Source: Chitinophaga arvensicola
GTDB taxonomy: Bacteria; Bacteroidota; Bacteroidia; Chitinophagales; Chitinophagaceae
DNA: 64,000 nt
Reading direction: 5' to 3'
Assembly: GCF_900110835.1 (NCBI RefSeq)
Contig: NZ_FOJG01000001.1
Span: 62,001 to 126,000, forward strand
Below the pieces are notes generated by a model, which saw only the letters and a list, made by a program, of their open reading frames with translations, did no database searches and was not told where the DNA came from. Made by a program: the position numbers and the translations under genes. Of this stretch, positions 56,728-64,000 are shown piece after piece; position 1 is the first letter of the stretch; the number at the start of each line of letters is the position of its first letter.

Positions 56728-57594
56728 ATGAAAAGTGCCTACCAACAGCTCAATATCCCTGCTGACAGGAGTTTTATCATAAAATCTTACTATCAGCCAC
56801 AGTTTACGGCGTCGTTCCATTTCCATCATGCGTATGAAGTGATCCTGATCGTTAAAAGCTATGGTAAAATCTATGGGGGTAATAAGATCATGAACTTCCG
56901 GGAAGGGGATATTTATTTATTTGGCCCAGGGCTCGGGCACTGCTTCTACAACGACAAATCATTTATAGACACCGGTGAAATGGCACATGCCATCGTGATC
57001 CAGTTTACCGAAGACTTTATAGGGAAAGACTTCTTCGATAAACCAGAACTACGGAAAATAAAGAAAATGCTGCAACTGTCGCCGGCAGGCATAAAATTCG
57101 ATGCCGCTTCTGCTGCCGTAAAAGCATTGTTTTTCCAGTTCCGCGAAAAACAACCCATGCCCAATCTCATCCTGCTTTTACAACTGATGGACGGACTTTC
57201 CAGGCAACGGAAAGAAGATCTGCTGTTACTCAATGATACCCCTGGAAAAATCTATTACCATCAACAGGACTCTTCACGGATCGAACTGGTGTTCAAGTAT
57301 GTGATAGAAAATTTCAAAACGGCGGTCAACAGCAGAACTGCGGCTGCATTGGTTTTCCTCAACGAAGCTGCATTCTGCCGCTATTTTAAAAGACGCACCC
57401 GCAAAACATTTTCACAGTTTGTAAATGATGTCAGGATCACACATGCTACCAAATTGCTCCGGGAAAAAGAACACAGCATTGCCGCCATCTGCTATGCCTG
57501 CGGCTACAGTAACGTTTCTTATTTCAACCGGCAGTTCAGGCTGCTGCAAGGGAAAACGCCCAAAGCATTCAGGGATGAATTCGCAGAAGGATAA
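56728..57594 (+). CDS. AraC-family transcriptional regulator
   Basis: A 288-residue regulator with an N-terminal cupin (HFHHAYEVILIVKSYGKIYGG, residues about 32-52) and a C-terminal two-helix-turn-helix domain (about 195-285; AALVFLNEAAFCRYFKRRT, SIAAICYACGYSNVSYFNRQ). It is transcribed divergently from the PQQ dehydrogenase/isomerase operon with 153 bases between, so it is a likely regulator of that operon, with the cupin sensing a sugar. Confidence 0.9.
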   Translation: MKSAYQQLNIPADRSFIIKSYYQPQFTASFHFHHAYEVILIVKSYGKIYGGNKIMNFREGDIYLFGPGLGHCFYNDKSFIDTGEMAHAIVIQFTEDFIGKDFFDKPELRKIKKMLQLSPAGIKFDAASAAVKALFFQFREKQPMPNLILLLQLMDGLSRQRKEDLLLLNDTPGKIYYHQQDSSRIELVFKYVIENFKTAVNSRTAAALVFLNEAAFCRYFKRRTRKTFSQFVNDVRITHATKLLREKEHSIAAICYACGYSNVSYFNRQFRLLQGKTPKAFRDEFAEG

Positions 57595-57597
57595 AGC

Positions 57598-57858
57598 TCA
57601 ACAAGGGATGTTTCTCATCGCGATGAGAAATGTAATCAACGTAAAAAACATCACGATCCCTGTAGCCATCAGTAAAATTTTGCCCGCCTGCTGATATTTT
57701 GTAAAAAGCAGGATCACGCCTGTTACAACAAAACTTCCCGGCATTATCATCAGCACATTTTTTAAATCCAGTGATCCTTCCGGGAAATAGTGAACCGTCA
57801 GGCCCAGGCTGGTGAACATGAGAACGGCAATAAGAAGGGCATAAAGAAAAGGTTTCAT
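57598..57858 (-). CDS. small membrane protein of unknown function
   Basis: An 86-residue protein with about three hydrophobic segments (about 5-24, 34-52, 60-80). Fourth in the minus-strand cluster after the Lgt-like, radical SAM and 88-residue membrane proteins; 75 bases after the latter. No family recognised. Confidence 0.65.
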   Translation of the reverse strand: MKPFLYALLIAVLMFTSLGLTVHYFPEGSLDLKNVLMIMPGSFVVTGVILLFTKYQQAGKILLMATGIVMFFTLITFLIAMRNIPC

Positions 57859-57933
57859 GGTATATAGTCAAAGGAATAAATAGTAAGTCGCTTATCAGCA
57901 CATCATGTTATCAACATTTTTTTATCGCAAAGT

Positions 57934-58200
57934 TCAATGAAAATTCATTCCATTCATCATCATGCCACAGGTAGACAATCCCACCAGTAAAATAATCCCG
58001 GACGATAATAACAGCACCTTTCCGAGATGCGCATTATTTGCCACCAGCAGTACAAGTCCCAGGATAAAATATACCGCCACCAGCAGTAACAGGAGGATAC
58101 CTGCACCTAAAATGCCTTCATCTCCCGTGAGACAGATCAGGAGAAATATCCCCAGGGGAATCAATGTGTACAGCAATACTTCTTTAAATGTTTTATTCAT
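57934..58200 (-). CDS. small membrane protein of unknown function
   Basis: An 88-residue protein with about three hydrophobic segments (about 9-27, 30-53, 60-80). It is nine bases after the radical SAM gene on the same strand, so it is likely part of that operon. Its size and layout resemble the 86-residue protein downstream, so they may be distant paralogues. Function unknown. Confidence 0.7.
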   Translation of the reverse strand: MNKTFKEVLLYTLIPLGIFLLICLTGDEGILGAGILLLLLVAVYFILGLVLLVANNAHLGKVLLLSSGIILLVGLSTCGMMMNGMNFH

Positions 58201-58209
58201 AACAAAGCA

Positions 58210-59619
58210 TTAAACAATGGGCGTAAAAGTACGTTCTTCCTGCAATTGTTTCAGGTAAGCTTCTTTATCATCCCGGTAAAACAGGTTCATGGTTTCGAAC
58301 GGAATAATGCGCCCATCTTTATGAACAATATGCACGCAGGATTTCTTGATGGCGCGTACGTCGAAATCGTATGCATCGAGGAAGCGCATGATCACGATGC
58401 GGAACAGGTTCGTATAGTCGAGACCGGGCGCCTGTACCTGCGGCAGGCAGCAGAGGAGCGATTGCATATCATTCACAGCAGCATCTGTGGAGATACCGGT
58501 ACTGAATATTTTCAGGATGTGCTGATGCAGTCTTTCGTCCTGCTCATATACGATGGTATTCTTTGAGTTATTCAGTAATACCGCCGGATCTACATAGCGG
58601 GTCAGCGGATACACCTGTCCTTCTATTTTCAGGGCGTAAGCCATGGCCAGCGCATCCGGATTACAGGGTACTGGAATAATATCGTTGGCGTTCCAGATAG
58701 GTGATTGCTCCAGGATACGCTGACGTACTTCCGTTAACGTGATACGATCTGTTGCCGGATCAAAATCATCGGTTCTGCCGGCCACCTGTACCGGCTGAAA
58801 AGTAACGCCTCTTACACAGGGTTGCTGGAGTGCATAGTCGATGATGGCGCCCATTTCATCTTCGTTTATACCGCGTTGCAGGGTTACCACCAGGGTGGTA
58901 CTGAGATTCACTTCATTCAGGTTTTCAAGTGCCTGCTTTCTTGTATCCGTAAGATCCTTACCCCGCATACGTTCCAGCGCTTCCGGCTTGAAGCTGTCGA
59001 ACTGAAGATATACTTCAAAATCGGGCATATAGGTGGCGAGGCGGGCAGTAAATTCTTTGTCCTTTGCAATGCGGATACCATTGGTATTGATCATGAGATG
59101 CCGGATCGGCTTTGTTTTAGCGATGTCCAGTATTTCAAAGAACTGTGGATGAATAGTAGGTTCTCCGCCGCTGAGTTGAACTACATCCGGCTGACCTTCA
59201 TTTTCCACGATGATATCCAGCATCTGTTCTATTTCTTCGAGCGTGCGGTGCCGGCCGTAATGTGGCGACGACATCGCATAACAGGTGGGACAGGTCAGGT
59301 TGCAGCGGTCTGTTACTTCGATCACACTCAAACAGGAATGTTGTTCATGATCTGCACAGAGGCCACAATCGTAAGGGCAACCGTAATGGGTGCTGGTATT
59401 CGTTTTCAGTGGCGCTTCTGAAGGTTTGTTATAGTTGCGGGTATTCTTGTAGTAGTCGATATCTGTGGCGATCAGCACTTTTTCTTTTCCGTGATGCGGG
59501 CAATGCTTGATCATGAAAACCTTTTCATCTTCGAAGATCACTTTCGCGTCTACCCGGCGCAGGCAGGTACTACAAATGCTCAGCGTGAAATCGTAATAGG
59601 TGTAATTCTTTTCAGGCAT
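58210..59619 (-). CDS. radical SAM protein of the Tes/MJ0619 type
   Basis: A 469-residue radical SAM enzyme. The cluster-binding motif CNLTCPTC has Cys106, Cys110 and Cys113. Extra cysteines are ordered as in the MJ0619/Tes family: Cys16 and Cys19 (ICSTC), Cys40 (KHCPHHG), and Cys81, Cys85 and Cys88 (GCPYDCGLC), followed by HEQHSCLSVIEVTDRC and LSGGEPTIHP. Archaeal Tes joins lipid tails into membrane-spanning tetraether lipids; bacterial relatives are proposed to act on lipid chains. The start ATG overlaps the end of the Lgt-like gene by 8 bases. A lipid-related role here is inferred from the family and neighbour. Confidence 0.87.
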   Translation of the reverse strand: MPEKNYTYYDFTLSICSTCLRRVDAKVIFEDEKVFMIKHCPHHGKEKVLIATDIDYYKNTRNYNKPSEAPLKTNTSTHYGCPYDCGLCADHEQHSCLSVIEVTDRCNLTCPTCYAMSSPHYGRHRTLEEIEQMLDIIVENEGQPDVVQLSGGEPTIHPQFFEILDIAKTKPIRHLMINTNGIRIAKDKEFTARLATYMPDFEVYLQFDSFKPEALERMRGKDLTDTRKQALENLNEVNLSTTLVVTLQRGINEDEMGAIIDYALQQPCVRGVTFQPVQVAGRTDDFDPATDRITLTEVRQRILEQSPIWNANDIIPVPCNPDALAMAYALKIEGQVYPLTRYVDPAVLLNNSKNTIVYEQDERLHQHILKIFSTGISTDAAVNDMQSLLCCLPQVQAPGLDYTNLFRIVIMRFLDAYDFDVRAIKKSCVHIVHKDGRIIPFETMNLFYRDDKEAYLKQLQEERTFTPIV

Positions 59620-60370
59620 ATTGTTTTTGAGTTAGTCGTGACGGAAACAAAATAACGGGTGAATAATAGAGCAATCCGGCCAGGCAGGCCAGCTGTATAG
59701 ATCCCAGCCCAAAGGCGTACCGGTATCCGGGTTTGATAAAATCGAGCCCGAAGCGGAACAACAGGTAGGCAATCATGAAAAGTTTAAACCTCGCCCCGTT
59801 GACCAGCGCATAGCGGCGGCCAATGAAAACCAGCATCTGCCATAATAATATTAAAAAAATAATTTCATAGAGAGATACCGGGTGACGGGGAATACCGTCG
59901 CCCAGGTTTAAGCCCCATGGCAATGAAGTGGGTAATCCGTAGGTTTCTTCATAAATCCCCATGGAGAAACAGCCGATTCTTCCGATCATCATGGCCAGGA
60001 TGAGGGGGTAAACGAACAGGTCGCCGGTAGAATGGGTTTCCCCGATCACTTTTTTGATGAGTTCTACGCCTATCAGTCCACCCAGCAAGCCTCCTACAAT
60101 GGTTTTATTCTGGTAGATGTAAAACAAGAGGTTATCTGCCTGAAAAAGCCCGGGAGGGTTCTCGATGGCACCCAACAGCCGGCTGCCGAACAAAGCGCCG
60201 AAAATAGCGCCTATAATGGCCCATATGCGGTTATTACTCTCTATCCGGTCGCCCTGCCGCTTACGCAGGTATAAAAAATAACGGAAGCCGATAAACATAC
60301 CCAGGGTTTCCGTAACGGCGTGTAGCGGAAGATGTAAGGAAAACAAATCGATATAGACGGGGAACTGCAA
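59612..60370 (-). CDS. Lgt-like membrane protein (divergent prolipoprotein diacylglyceryl transferase homologue)
   Basis: A 252-residue membrane protein with about seven helices and the Lgt fold: GGLLGGLIGV, GRIGCFSMGIYEETYG and PRHPVSLYE match the family's signature regions. In E. coli Lgt the Asn of GRLGN and the His of FHGG are important; here they are Cys (GRIGC) and Val (IVGG). It therefore may not act as a normal Lgt, and a true lgt is expected elsewhere. The start is TTG: a stop lies ten codons upstream in frame with no ATG between. It overlaps the radical SAM gene by 8 bases, so the two are translationally coupled. Confidence 0.85.
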   Translation of the reverse strand: MQFPVYIDLFSLHLPLHAVTETLGMFIGFRYFLYLRKRQGDRIESNNRIWAIIGAIFGALFGSRLLGAIENPPGLFQADNLLFYIYQNKTIVGGLLGGLIGVELIKKVIGETHSTGDLFVYPLILAMMIGRIGCFSMGIYEETYGLPTSLPWGLNLGDGIPRHPVSLYEIIFLILLWQMLVFIGRRYALVNGARFKLFMIAYLLFRFGLDFIKPGYRYAFGLGSIQLACLAGLLYYSPVILFPSRLTQKQYA

Positions 60371-60436
60371 AGTACCAGCATTATTGAATACACAAATTAA
60401 TATTTATATTTAGACGAAAGTCAAGCACTACAAAAT

Positions 60437-61123
60437 ATGTTACAGGAGGTATTAAAGAAATATCAGTCCACCTTTAAGCCGGTGATACCGCTTTTGGGCG
60501 ATCATGAATCCCTGCTGGTAATGGATTTTACGGCTAACAATACGACCCTTACTAAAAACGTACTGCAGGATATCAACCGTTTTTCCAGGTATATCGATAA
60601 TACCCTGGAGCAGAGCGGTTGCCGGCTGGGCATCGGCGGTTATGCGGAGCACCGTACCATTTACGCGGTCAGCCCTCATTTCGATGCCGGAGAAGAGCCC
60701 CGGCGTTTACACCTGGGCATCGACGTATGGGGAGAAACCGGTACGAAGATCTATGCACCGATGAATGCACATGTACACAGCTTCCGCTTCAATGATCATT
60801 TCGGTGATTATGGCGCGACCATCATTTTGCAGCATCAACTGGACGGCTATACGTTTTATACGCTGTACGGTCACCTGAGCATTTCCAATCTCCAGGGATT
60901 ATATGAGAATATGCCCATCACCGCCGGGCAGGCACTGGCGCACTTCGGCACACCCGCTGAAAACGGCGGCTGGCCGCCGCATCTGCACTTTCAGCTGATT
61001 GAGGATATGCAGGGCTTCCGGGGCGATTATCCCGGCGTATGCCGCTACAGCGAAAAAGAAAAATACCTGCAAAACTGTCCTGATCCTGATCTGATTCTTC
61101 AACTTAACCAGTATACCCACTAA
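60437..61123 (+). CDS. M23-family (LytM-like) peptidase without a visible signal peptide
   Basis: A 228-residue protein with the M23 zinc motifs: LHLGIDVWGETGTKIYAP (about 92-110), YGHLS and PPHLHFQLI. It should cleave peptidoglycan cross-bridges. No signal peptide or membrane segment is visible, unusual for a wall hydrolase; either it uses another route, acts inside, or the real start is elsewhere, but no better start is seen. Divergent from the Lgt-like gene with 66 bases between. Confidence 0.85.
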   Translation: MLQEVLKKYQSTFKPVIPLLGDHESLLVMDFTANNTTLTKNVLQDINRFSRYIDNTLEQSGCRLGIGGYAEHRTIYAVSPHFDAGEEPRRLHLGIDVWGETGTKIYAPMNAHVHSFRFNDHFGDYGATIILQHQLDGYTFYTLYGHLSISNLQGLYENMPITAGQALAHFGTPAENGGWPPHLHFQLIEDMQGFRGDYPGVCRYSEKEKYLQNCPDPDLILQLNQYTH

Positions 61124-61132
61124 AATAAAAAA

Positions 61133-61156
61133 GGCTGCCGGCATGCACCGGCAACC
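61133..61156 (-). terminator. terminator-like hairpin on the minus strand
   Basis: tgccgg/ccggca core (61136-61141 with 61148-61153) extended with one mismatch; on the minus strand it is followed by a T-run. It ends the SusCD transcript. Confidence 0.7.
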
Positions 61157-61182
61157 CCAGGGTTAATGATTGGTCTTAATGG

Positions 61183-62577
61183 TTATTTGGAATTCTGTAT
61201 TAATCCTTCGCTATGCGCCATCGCATTCAATGAAAATGGCATGATCCAGATATGCGATTCCGGCGTAATGGAATAAGTAACTTCTCCTTCCTTCTTGGTA
61301 ACAGTCGCCTTAAACTGCAGGTCATTATTGAACCTGCGTAAATCCAGGTATACCATACCTGTACCACGGTATTCACATTTAAACTCGCGGCGGATCAATG
61401 CAATGGCATCATTCAGATTGGAAGCCGTAACATCCGTATAAAAAGCCGGAATAATACGTTTTCTACGTACGGTGTTTAATGCGCTCATCGCATCGGCGTA
61501 CTTACCGGCACGGGCCAGGCATTCCGCCTTGATGTAATACATTTCAGGGGTGCGGATACCTGCTGCGTTCACATCGTCCAACCTGCGGTAAGCCCATATT
61601 TTTTCTATTCCAAACATCACATTCACATAATTCACTTTCAGGCGGGCATCTCCTTTATCGTACTGTGTAGAGTCGCTATTCCGCAACATCGACAGATACA
61701 TGCCCTGACTACGCATATACTGACTACCATAATTGAAATTATAGTTTTCCGGATTTTTAAATTCATATCTCGGAATATTAATGGAAGTAGCGCTACCATC
61801 CGCTAATACTTTATTCTCATTATAATAATTCACATAGTCGAACAAGGCACTATTCTGTTTCAGCGCTTCTTCTGCAAAGGTGGCAGCGGAAGCATAGTCT
61901 TTCATAAATAAGTGTACCCTCGACAACAAAGCATACCCTGCTCCTTTCCCTGCAAAAAACGCATCTACGGGCTTCTCAGGCAGGAAAGGCAACGCCTCAT
62001 TCAGGTCATTCAGGATAAAGTCATACATCTCTTTTACAGATACCTGTTTCATGGTGGCTTCCATATTATCGGAAGTATTTAAAAACACACCGGGATCGGT
62101 AGCTGCCGTAGCCGGGTCGTACATTTTCGCATAGCTGGTAATCAGATAGAAGTACAACATACTTCTGCCTACTTTCGCCTGGGCAATCAAACGATCTTTG
62201 TCTGCCTGTGTACCGGTAGTGGCATTCTTTACATTGTTCACCAATACATTGTAAACAAAGATGCCTTTGTAGGCGGCGTTATAACCACCATCATCCACAG
62301 TATACTGCACTCTGTCGGATGCTTCCTTCCAGTTAAAATTAATGCTGCTCAGGTTTACCGTGATCTGGGCGCTGGCGAGCAGATAGAAATCGTTGGCGAT
62401 CATATTCTGCTTATCGTAGTCAAAAACATGTGCATCACTACTTTCTACCAATGCCTGATAGTCTTCAAAAGTTTGCGGGATTTTTTGCCCTTTCGGTACT
62501 ATTTCCAGGTACTTCTTACAGCTGACAGTGCCTGTTATCACCAATCCGCATAATATAAAATGAATCAATCTTTTCAT
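61183..62577 (-). CDS. SusD/RagB-family outer-membrane lipoprotein
   Basis: A 464-residue protein with a lipoprotein signal (lipid Cys at residue 20, in TGTVSCKK) and the SusD alpha-helical fold with TPR-like helices (LLSRVHLFMKDYASAATFAEEAL; YIKAECLARAGKYADAMSALN). It binds the glycan or other nutrient at the cell surface for the SusC partner encoded just upstream. I start at the ATG at 62577, where the lipoprotein signal begins. The substrate is unknown. Confidence 0.92.
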   Translation of the reverse strand: MKRLIHFILCGLVITGTVSCKKYLEIVPKGQKIPQTFEDYQALVESSDAHVFDYDKQNMIANDFYLLASAQITVNLSSINFNWKEASDRVQYTVDDGGYNAAYKGIFVYNVLVNNVKNATTGTQADKDRLIAQAKVGRSMLYFYLITSYAKMYDPATAATDPGVFLNTSDNMEATMKQVSVKEMYDFILNDLNEALPFLPEKPVDAFFAGKGAGYALLSRVHLFMKDYASAATFAEEALKQNSALFDYVNYYNENKVLADGSATSINIPRYEFKNPENYNFNYGSQYMRSQGMYLSMLRNSDSTQYDKGDARLKVNYVNVMFGIEKIWAYRRLDDVNAAGIRTPEMYYIKAECLARAGKYADAMSALNTVRRKRIIPAFYTDVTASNLNDAIALIRREFKCEYRGTGMVYLDLRRFNNDLQFKATVTKKEGEVTYSITPESHIWIMPFSLNAMAHSEGLIQNSK

Positions 62578-62602
62578 ATACAAATCTTTACAACCAGGTG
62601 AA

Positions 62603-64000
62603 TTAAAGTGAAATATTAAATCCAAGATTATAGGTAGGCATAATCGGTAACGTACGACCTGTTCCCATAAGTGAAGTAGCTTCCGGATCAATACCCTGTC
62701 CGTTGAATCCTATATAGAACAGGTTATCTGCCTGTAAGCGAATCCTGGCATCAGCAATTTTTACACGCTGTAACCAGCTTTTAGGAAGAGAATAGCTCAC
62801 TGCCAGGTTTCTTGCTTTGATATAGGAAGCGCTGACAATGTTCTGGCTTCCGTACTGGTAATAACTGTTTCTATAATTGTTGTTGTTCTTGTCGTAGTCC
62901 CATGCAATACGTGGTACATTGGTAAACAGTTCGTCACCCGGCTTCTTCCAGGCATTGTTGTTACCAGCTGGCATCACAATATTCGCAAAACCGCTTGTGA
63001 TATAAGGTACATCCATCCGCATCACATGACCTGCGTTGTAAACAAACAGGAAGGAAAACTGGAATTGCTTATACCTGAAATCATTGATCAACGCACCACT
63101 GAATTTAGGTACATAAGTACCGCTGTAATGCACTACATCCGGGGTGCTGATCAGTTTATCTGTCAATTCGCCTTTCTGATTGTAGATCTGGGGATCTCCT
63201 TTACTGTTCAATCCTCCGAAATCAAAGCTGTACAAGCTCTTATAAGGATCGCCCTGTAAAAAGTAGCCGCTTACGTTATTCACCAGTTCACCTGTAGTTT
63301 TTGGTGAGTAATCTACCCGCGTTACTTTATTTTTATTGAAAGATGAATTGACGGTCACACTCCAGTCAAAATCCCGCTGACGAATCACCTGTCCTTTTAA
63401 CATCAGTTCGATCCCGGTATTCAGCATAGCGCCGTTATTCACATACGCATTGGTAAAGCCCAATGCAGGGTTGATGGTTACACTGCTTAACAGGTCGTTG
63501 CTTAACTTGTGGTACGCATCTACTGAACCGGATAACCTGCTTTTTAATATGCTGAAATCAACACCCACGTTCGTGGTGGTCGTTTTTTCCCAGCGCAGGT
63601 TGGGATTTGGAGGATTGCTGATGCCACCGGTTGTATTACCGGTCAGCGTGCTCAGTCCGTAAGAAGCCACCATAAATGGTCCCGCATTCTTTGCCACATT
63701 TCCGTTAATACCATACGAAGCCCGGAGTTTCAGGATATCCAGCCAGGAAATATCTTCCATAAACTGCTCTCTGCTCATGATCCAGCTGGCGCCAGCAGAC
63801 CATAAAGGCCGGTACTGGTAGGTAGGATTAGTCCCAAACAGGTTAGAGAGATCATACCGGATACTTCCATTCAGCATATACTTATTGTTGTAGGTATATG
63901 CAGCATTACCGTAAAAGGAAAAATAACGGTTGGTTACCTCCTGCAGGTAAGCCAGTTCTGAGGGAGATAAAGAAGTTGTTTTCCTGTTCAGACCTGTAAA
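62603..64000 (-). CDS. SusC/RagA-family TonB-dependent transporter (C-terminal part)
   Basis: 465 residues of a frame open through the window edge; the first in-frame Met (63877) is not the start, since the frame continues upstream. Beta-barrel strands are visible, and the region (RPLWSAGASWIMSREQF, LKLRASYGINGN, NVGVDFSILKSRLSGSVDAYHK) is typical of the SusC C-terminal barrel, ending YNLGFNISL. The TonB box and plug lie outside the window. It imports the ligand bound by SusD, encoded 25 bases downstream. Confidence 0.93.
   Translation of the reverse strand, partial: FTGLNRKTTSLSPSELAYLQEVTNRYFSFYGNAAYTYNNKYMLNGSIRYDLSNLFGTNPTYQYRPLWSAGASWIMSREQFMEDISWLDILKLRASYGINGNVAKNAGPFMVASYGLSTLTGNTTGGISNPPNPNLRWEKTTTTNVGVDFSILKSRLSGSVDAYHKLSNDLLSSVTINPALGFTNAYVNNGAMLNTGIELMLKGQVIRQRDFDWSVTVNSSFNKNKVTRVDYSPKTTGELVNNVSGYFLQGDPYKSLYSFDFGGLNSKGDPQIYNQKGELTDKLISTPDVVHYSGTYVPKFSGALINDFRYKQFQFSFLFVYNAGHVMRMDVPYITSGFANIVMPAGNNNAWKKPGDELFTNVPRIAWDYDKNNNNYRNSYYQYGSQNIVSASYIKARNLAVSYSLPKSWLQRVKIADARIRLQADNLFYIGFNGQGIDPEATSLMGTGRTLPIMPTYNLGFNISL

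Noticed and set aside
1..64000. CRISPR arrays, IS elements, prophage, rRNA operon, replication origin
   Set aside because: I saw no regularly spaced direct repeats, transposase or integrase genes, phage structural genes, or rRNA sequence. This was a reading by eye, so a small or degraded element could be missed.

Overview
The window looks like chromosomal DNA of a Bacteroidota bacterium, most likely Chitinophagaceae (Chitinophaga-like). The support is a SusC/SusD pair, a PorX-type REC-PglZ regulator, an LpxC-FabZ fusion, 7TMR-DISM and hybrid histidine kinases, and promoters of the TAnnTTTG type. I saw no prophage, transposase, CRISPR array, rRNA or replication origin. Most of the window is ordinary core genome, with a few accessory clusters.

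Region by region. 1-96 is the N-terminus of an exported protein. 547-6119 is a same-strand cluster of five genes: an E1-like (ThiF/HesA-fold) adenylyltransferase without catalytic cysteine, a GNAT-like acyltransferase, a 7TMR-DISM histidine kinase, a REC-histidine kinase and a single-domain response regulator, followed by tRNA-Ala(GGC). 6306-13448 is a second signalling operon on the minus strand: a giant NIT-HAMP-GAF hybrid kinase with three REC domains, a lone REC, CheR, CheB and a REC-kinase. 13606-19705 holds a lone REC, an S41-like protein that appears to lack its catalytic dyad, a large TPR protein, a VOC protein and a ROK regulator. 19940-24124 holds tRNA-Leu(UAG), tig-clpP and clpX plus a small helical protein. 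24287-30530 (minus) holds a dihaem cytochrome c, an acyl-CoA dehydrogenase, a helix-hairpin-helix membrane protein, a PhnP-like hydrolase, a small unknown and porX. 30875-38758 (plus) holds an HD phosphohydrolase, lpxD, lpxC/fabZ, lpxA, an ABC ATPase, an Atg22/UMF1-type transporter, a metallo-beta-lactamase-fold hydrolase and an orphan GroES-like protein. 38832-44303 holds a DUF2975/XRE pair, a HerA-like ATPase, a Gfo/Idh oxidoreductase and recQ. 44357-53530 holds copA, tsaE, ald, uppP, a DUF3098 protein, ftsX and leuS. 53586-57594 is a PQQ/cytochrome c dehydrogenase with an exported TIM-barrel isomerase and a divergent AraC regulator. 57598-60370 (minus) is a compact cluster of an Lgt-like membrane protein, a Tes/MJ0619-type radical SAM protein and two tiny membrane proteins. 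60437-64000 is an M23 peptidase and the start of a SusD/SusC nutrient-uptake locus running off the window.

Two loci are the best candidates for undescribed systems. The first is the adenylyltransferase + acyltransferase + two-component cluster at 547-6119, which could make and sense a small molecule. The second is the Lgt-like + Tes-like radical SAM cluster at 57598-60370, which resembles lipid-modifying chemistry and has an Lgt homologue lacking key Lgt residues. Both functions are inferences from gene content and motifs. No similarity search was run, so family names rest on recognised motifs.
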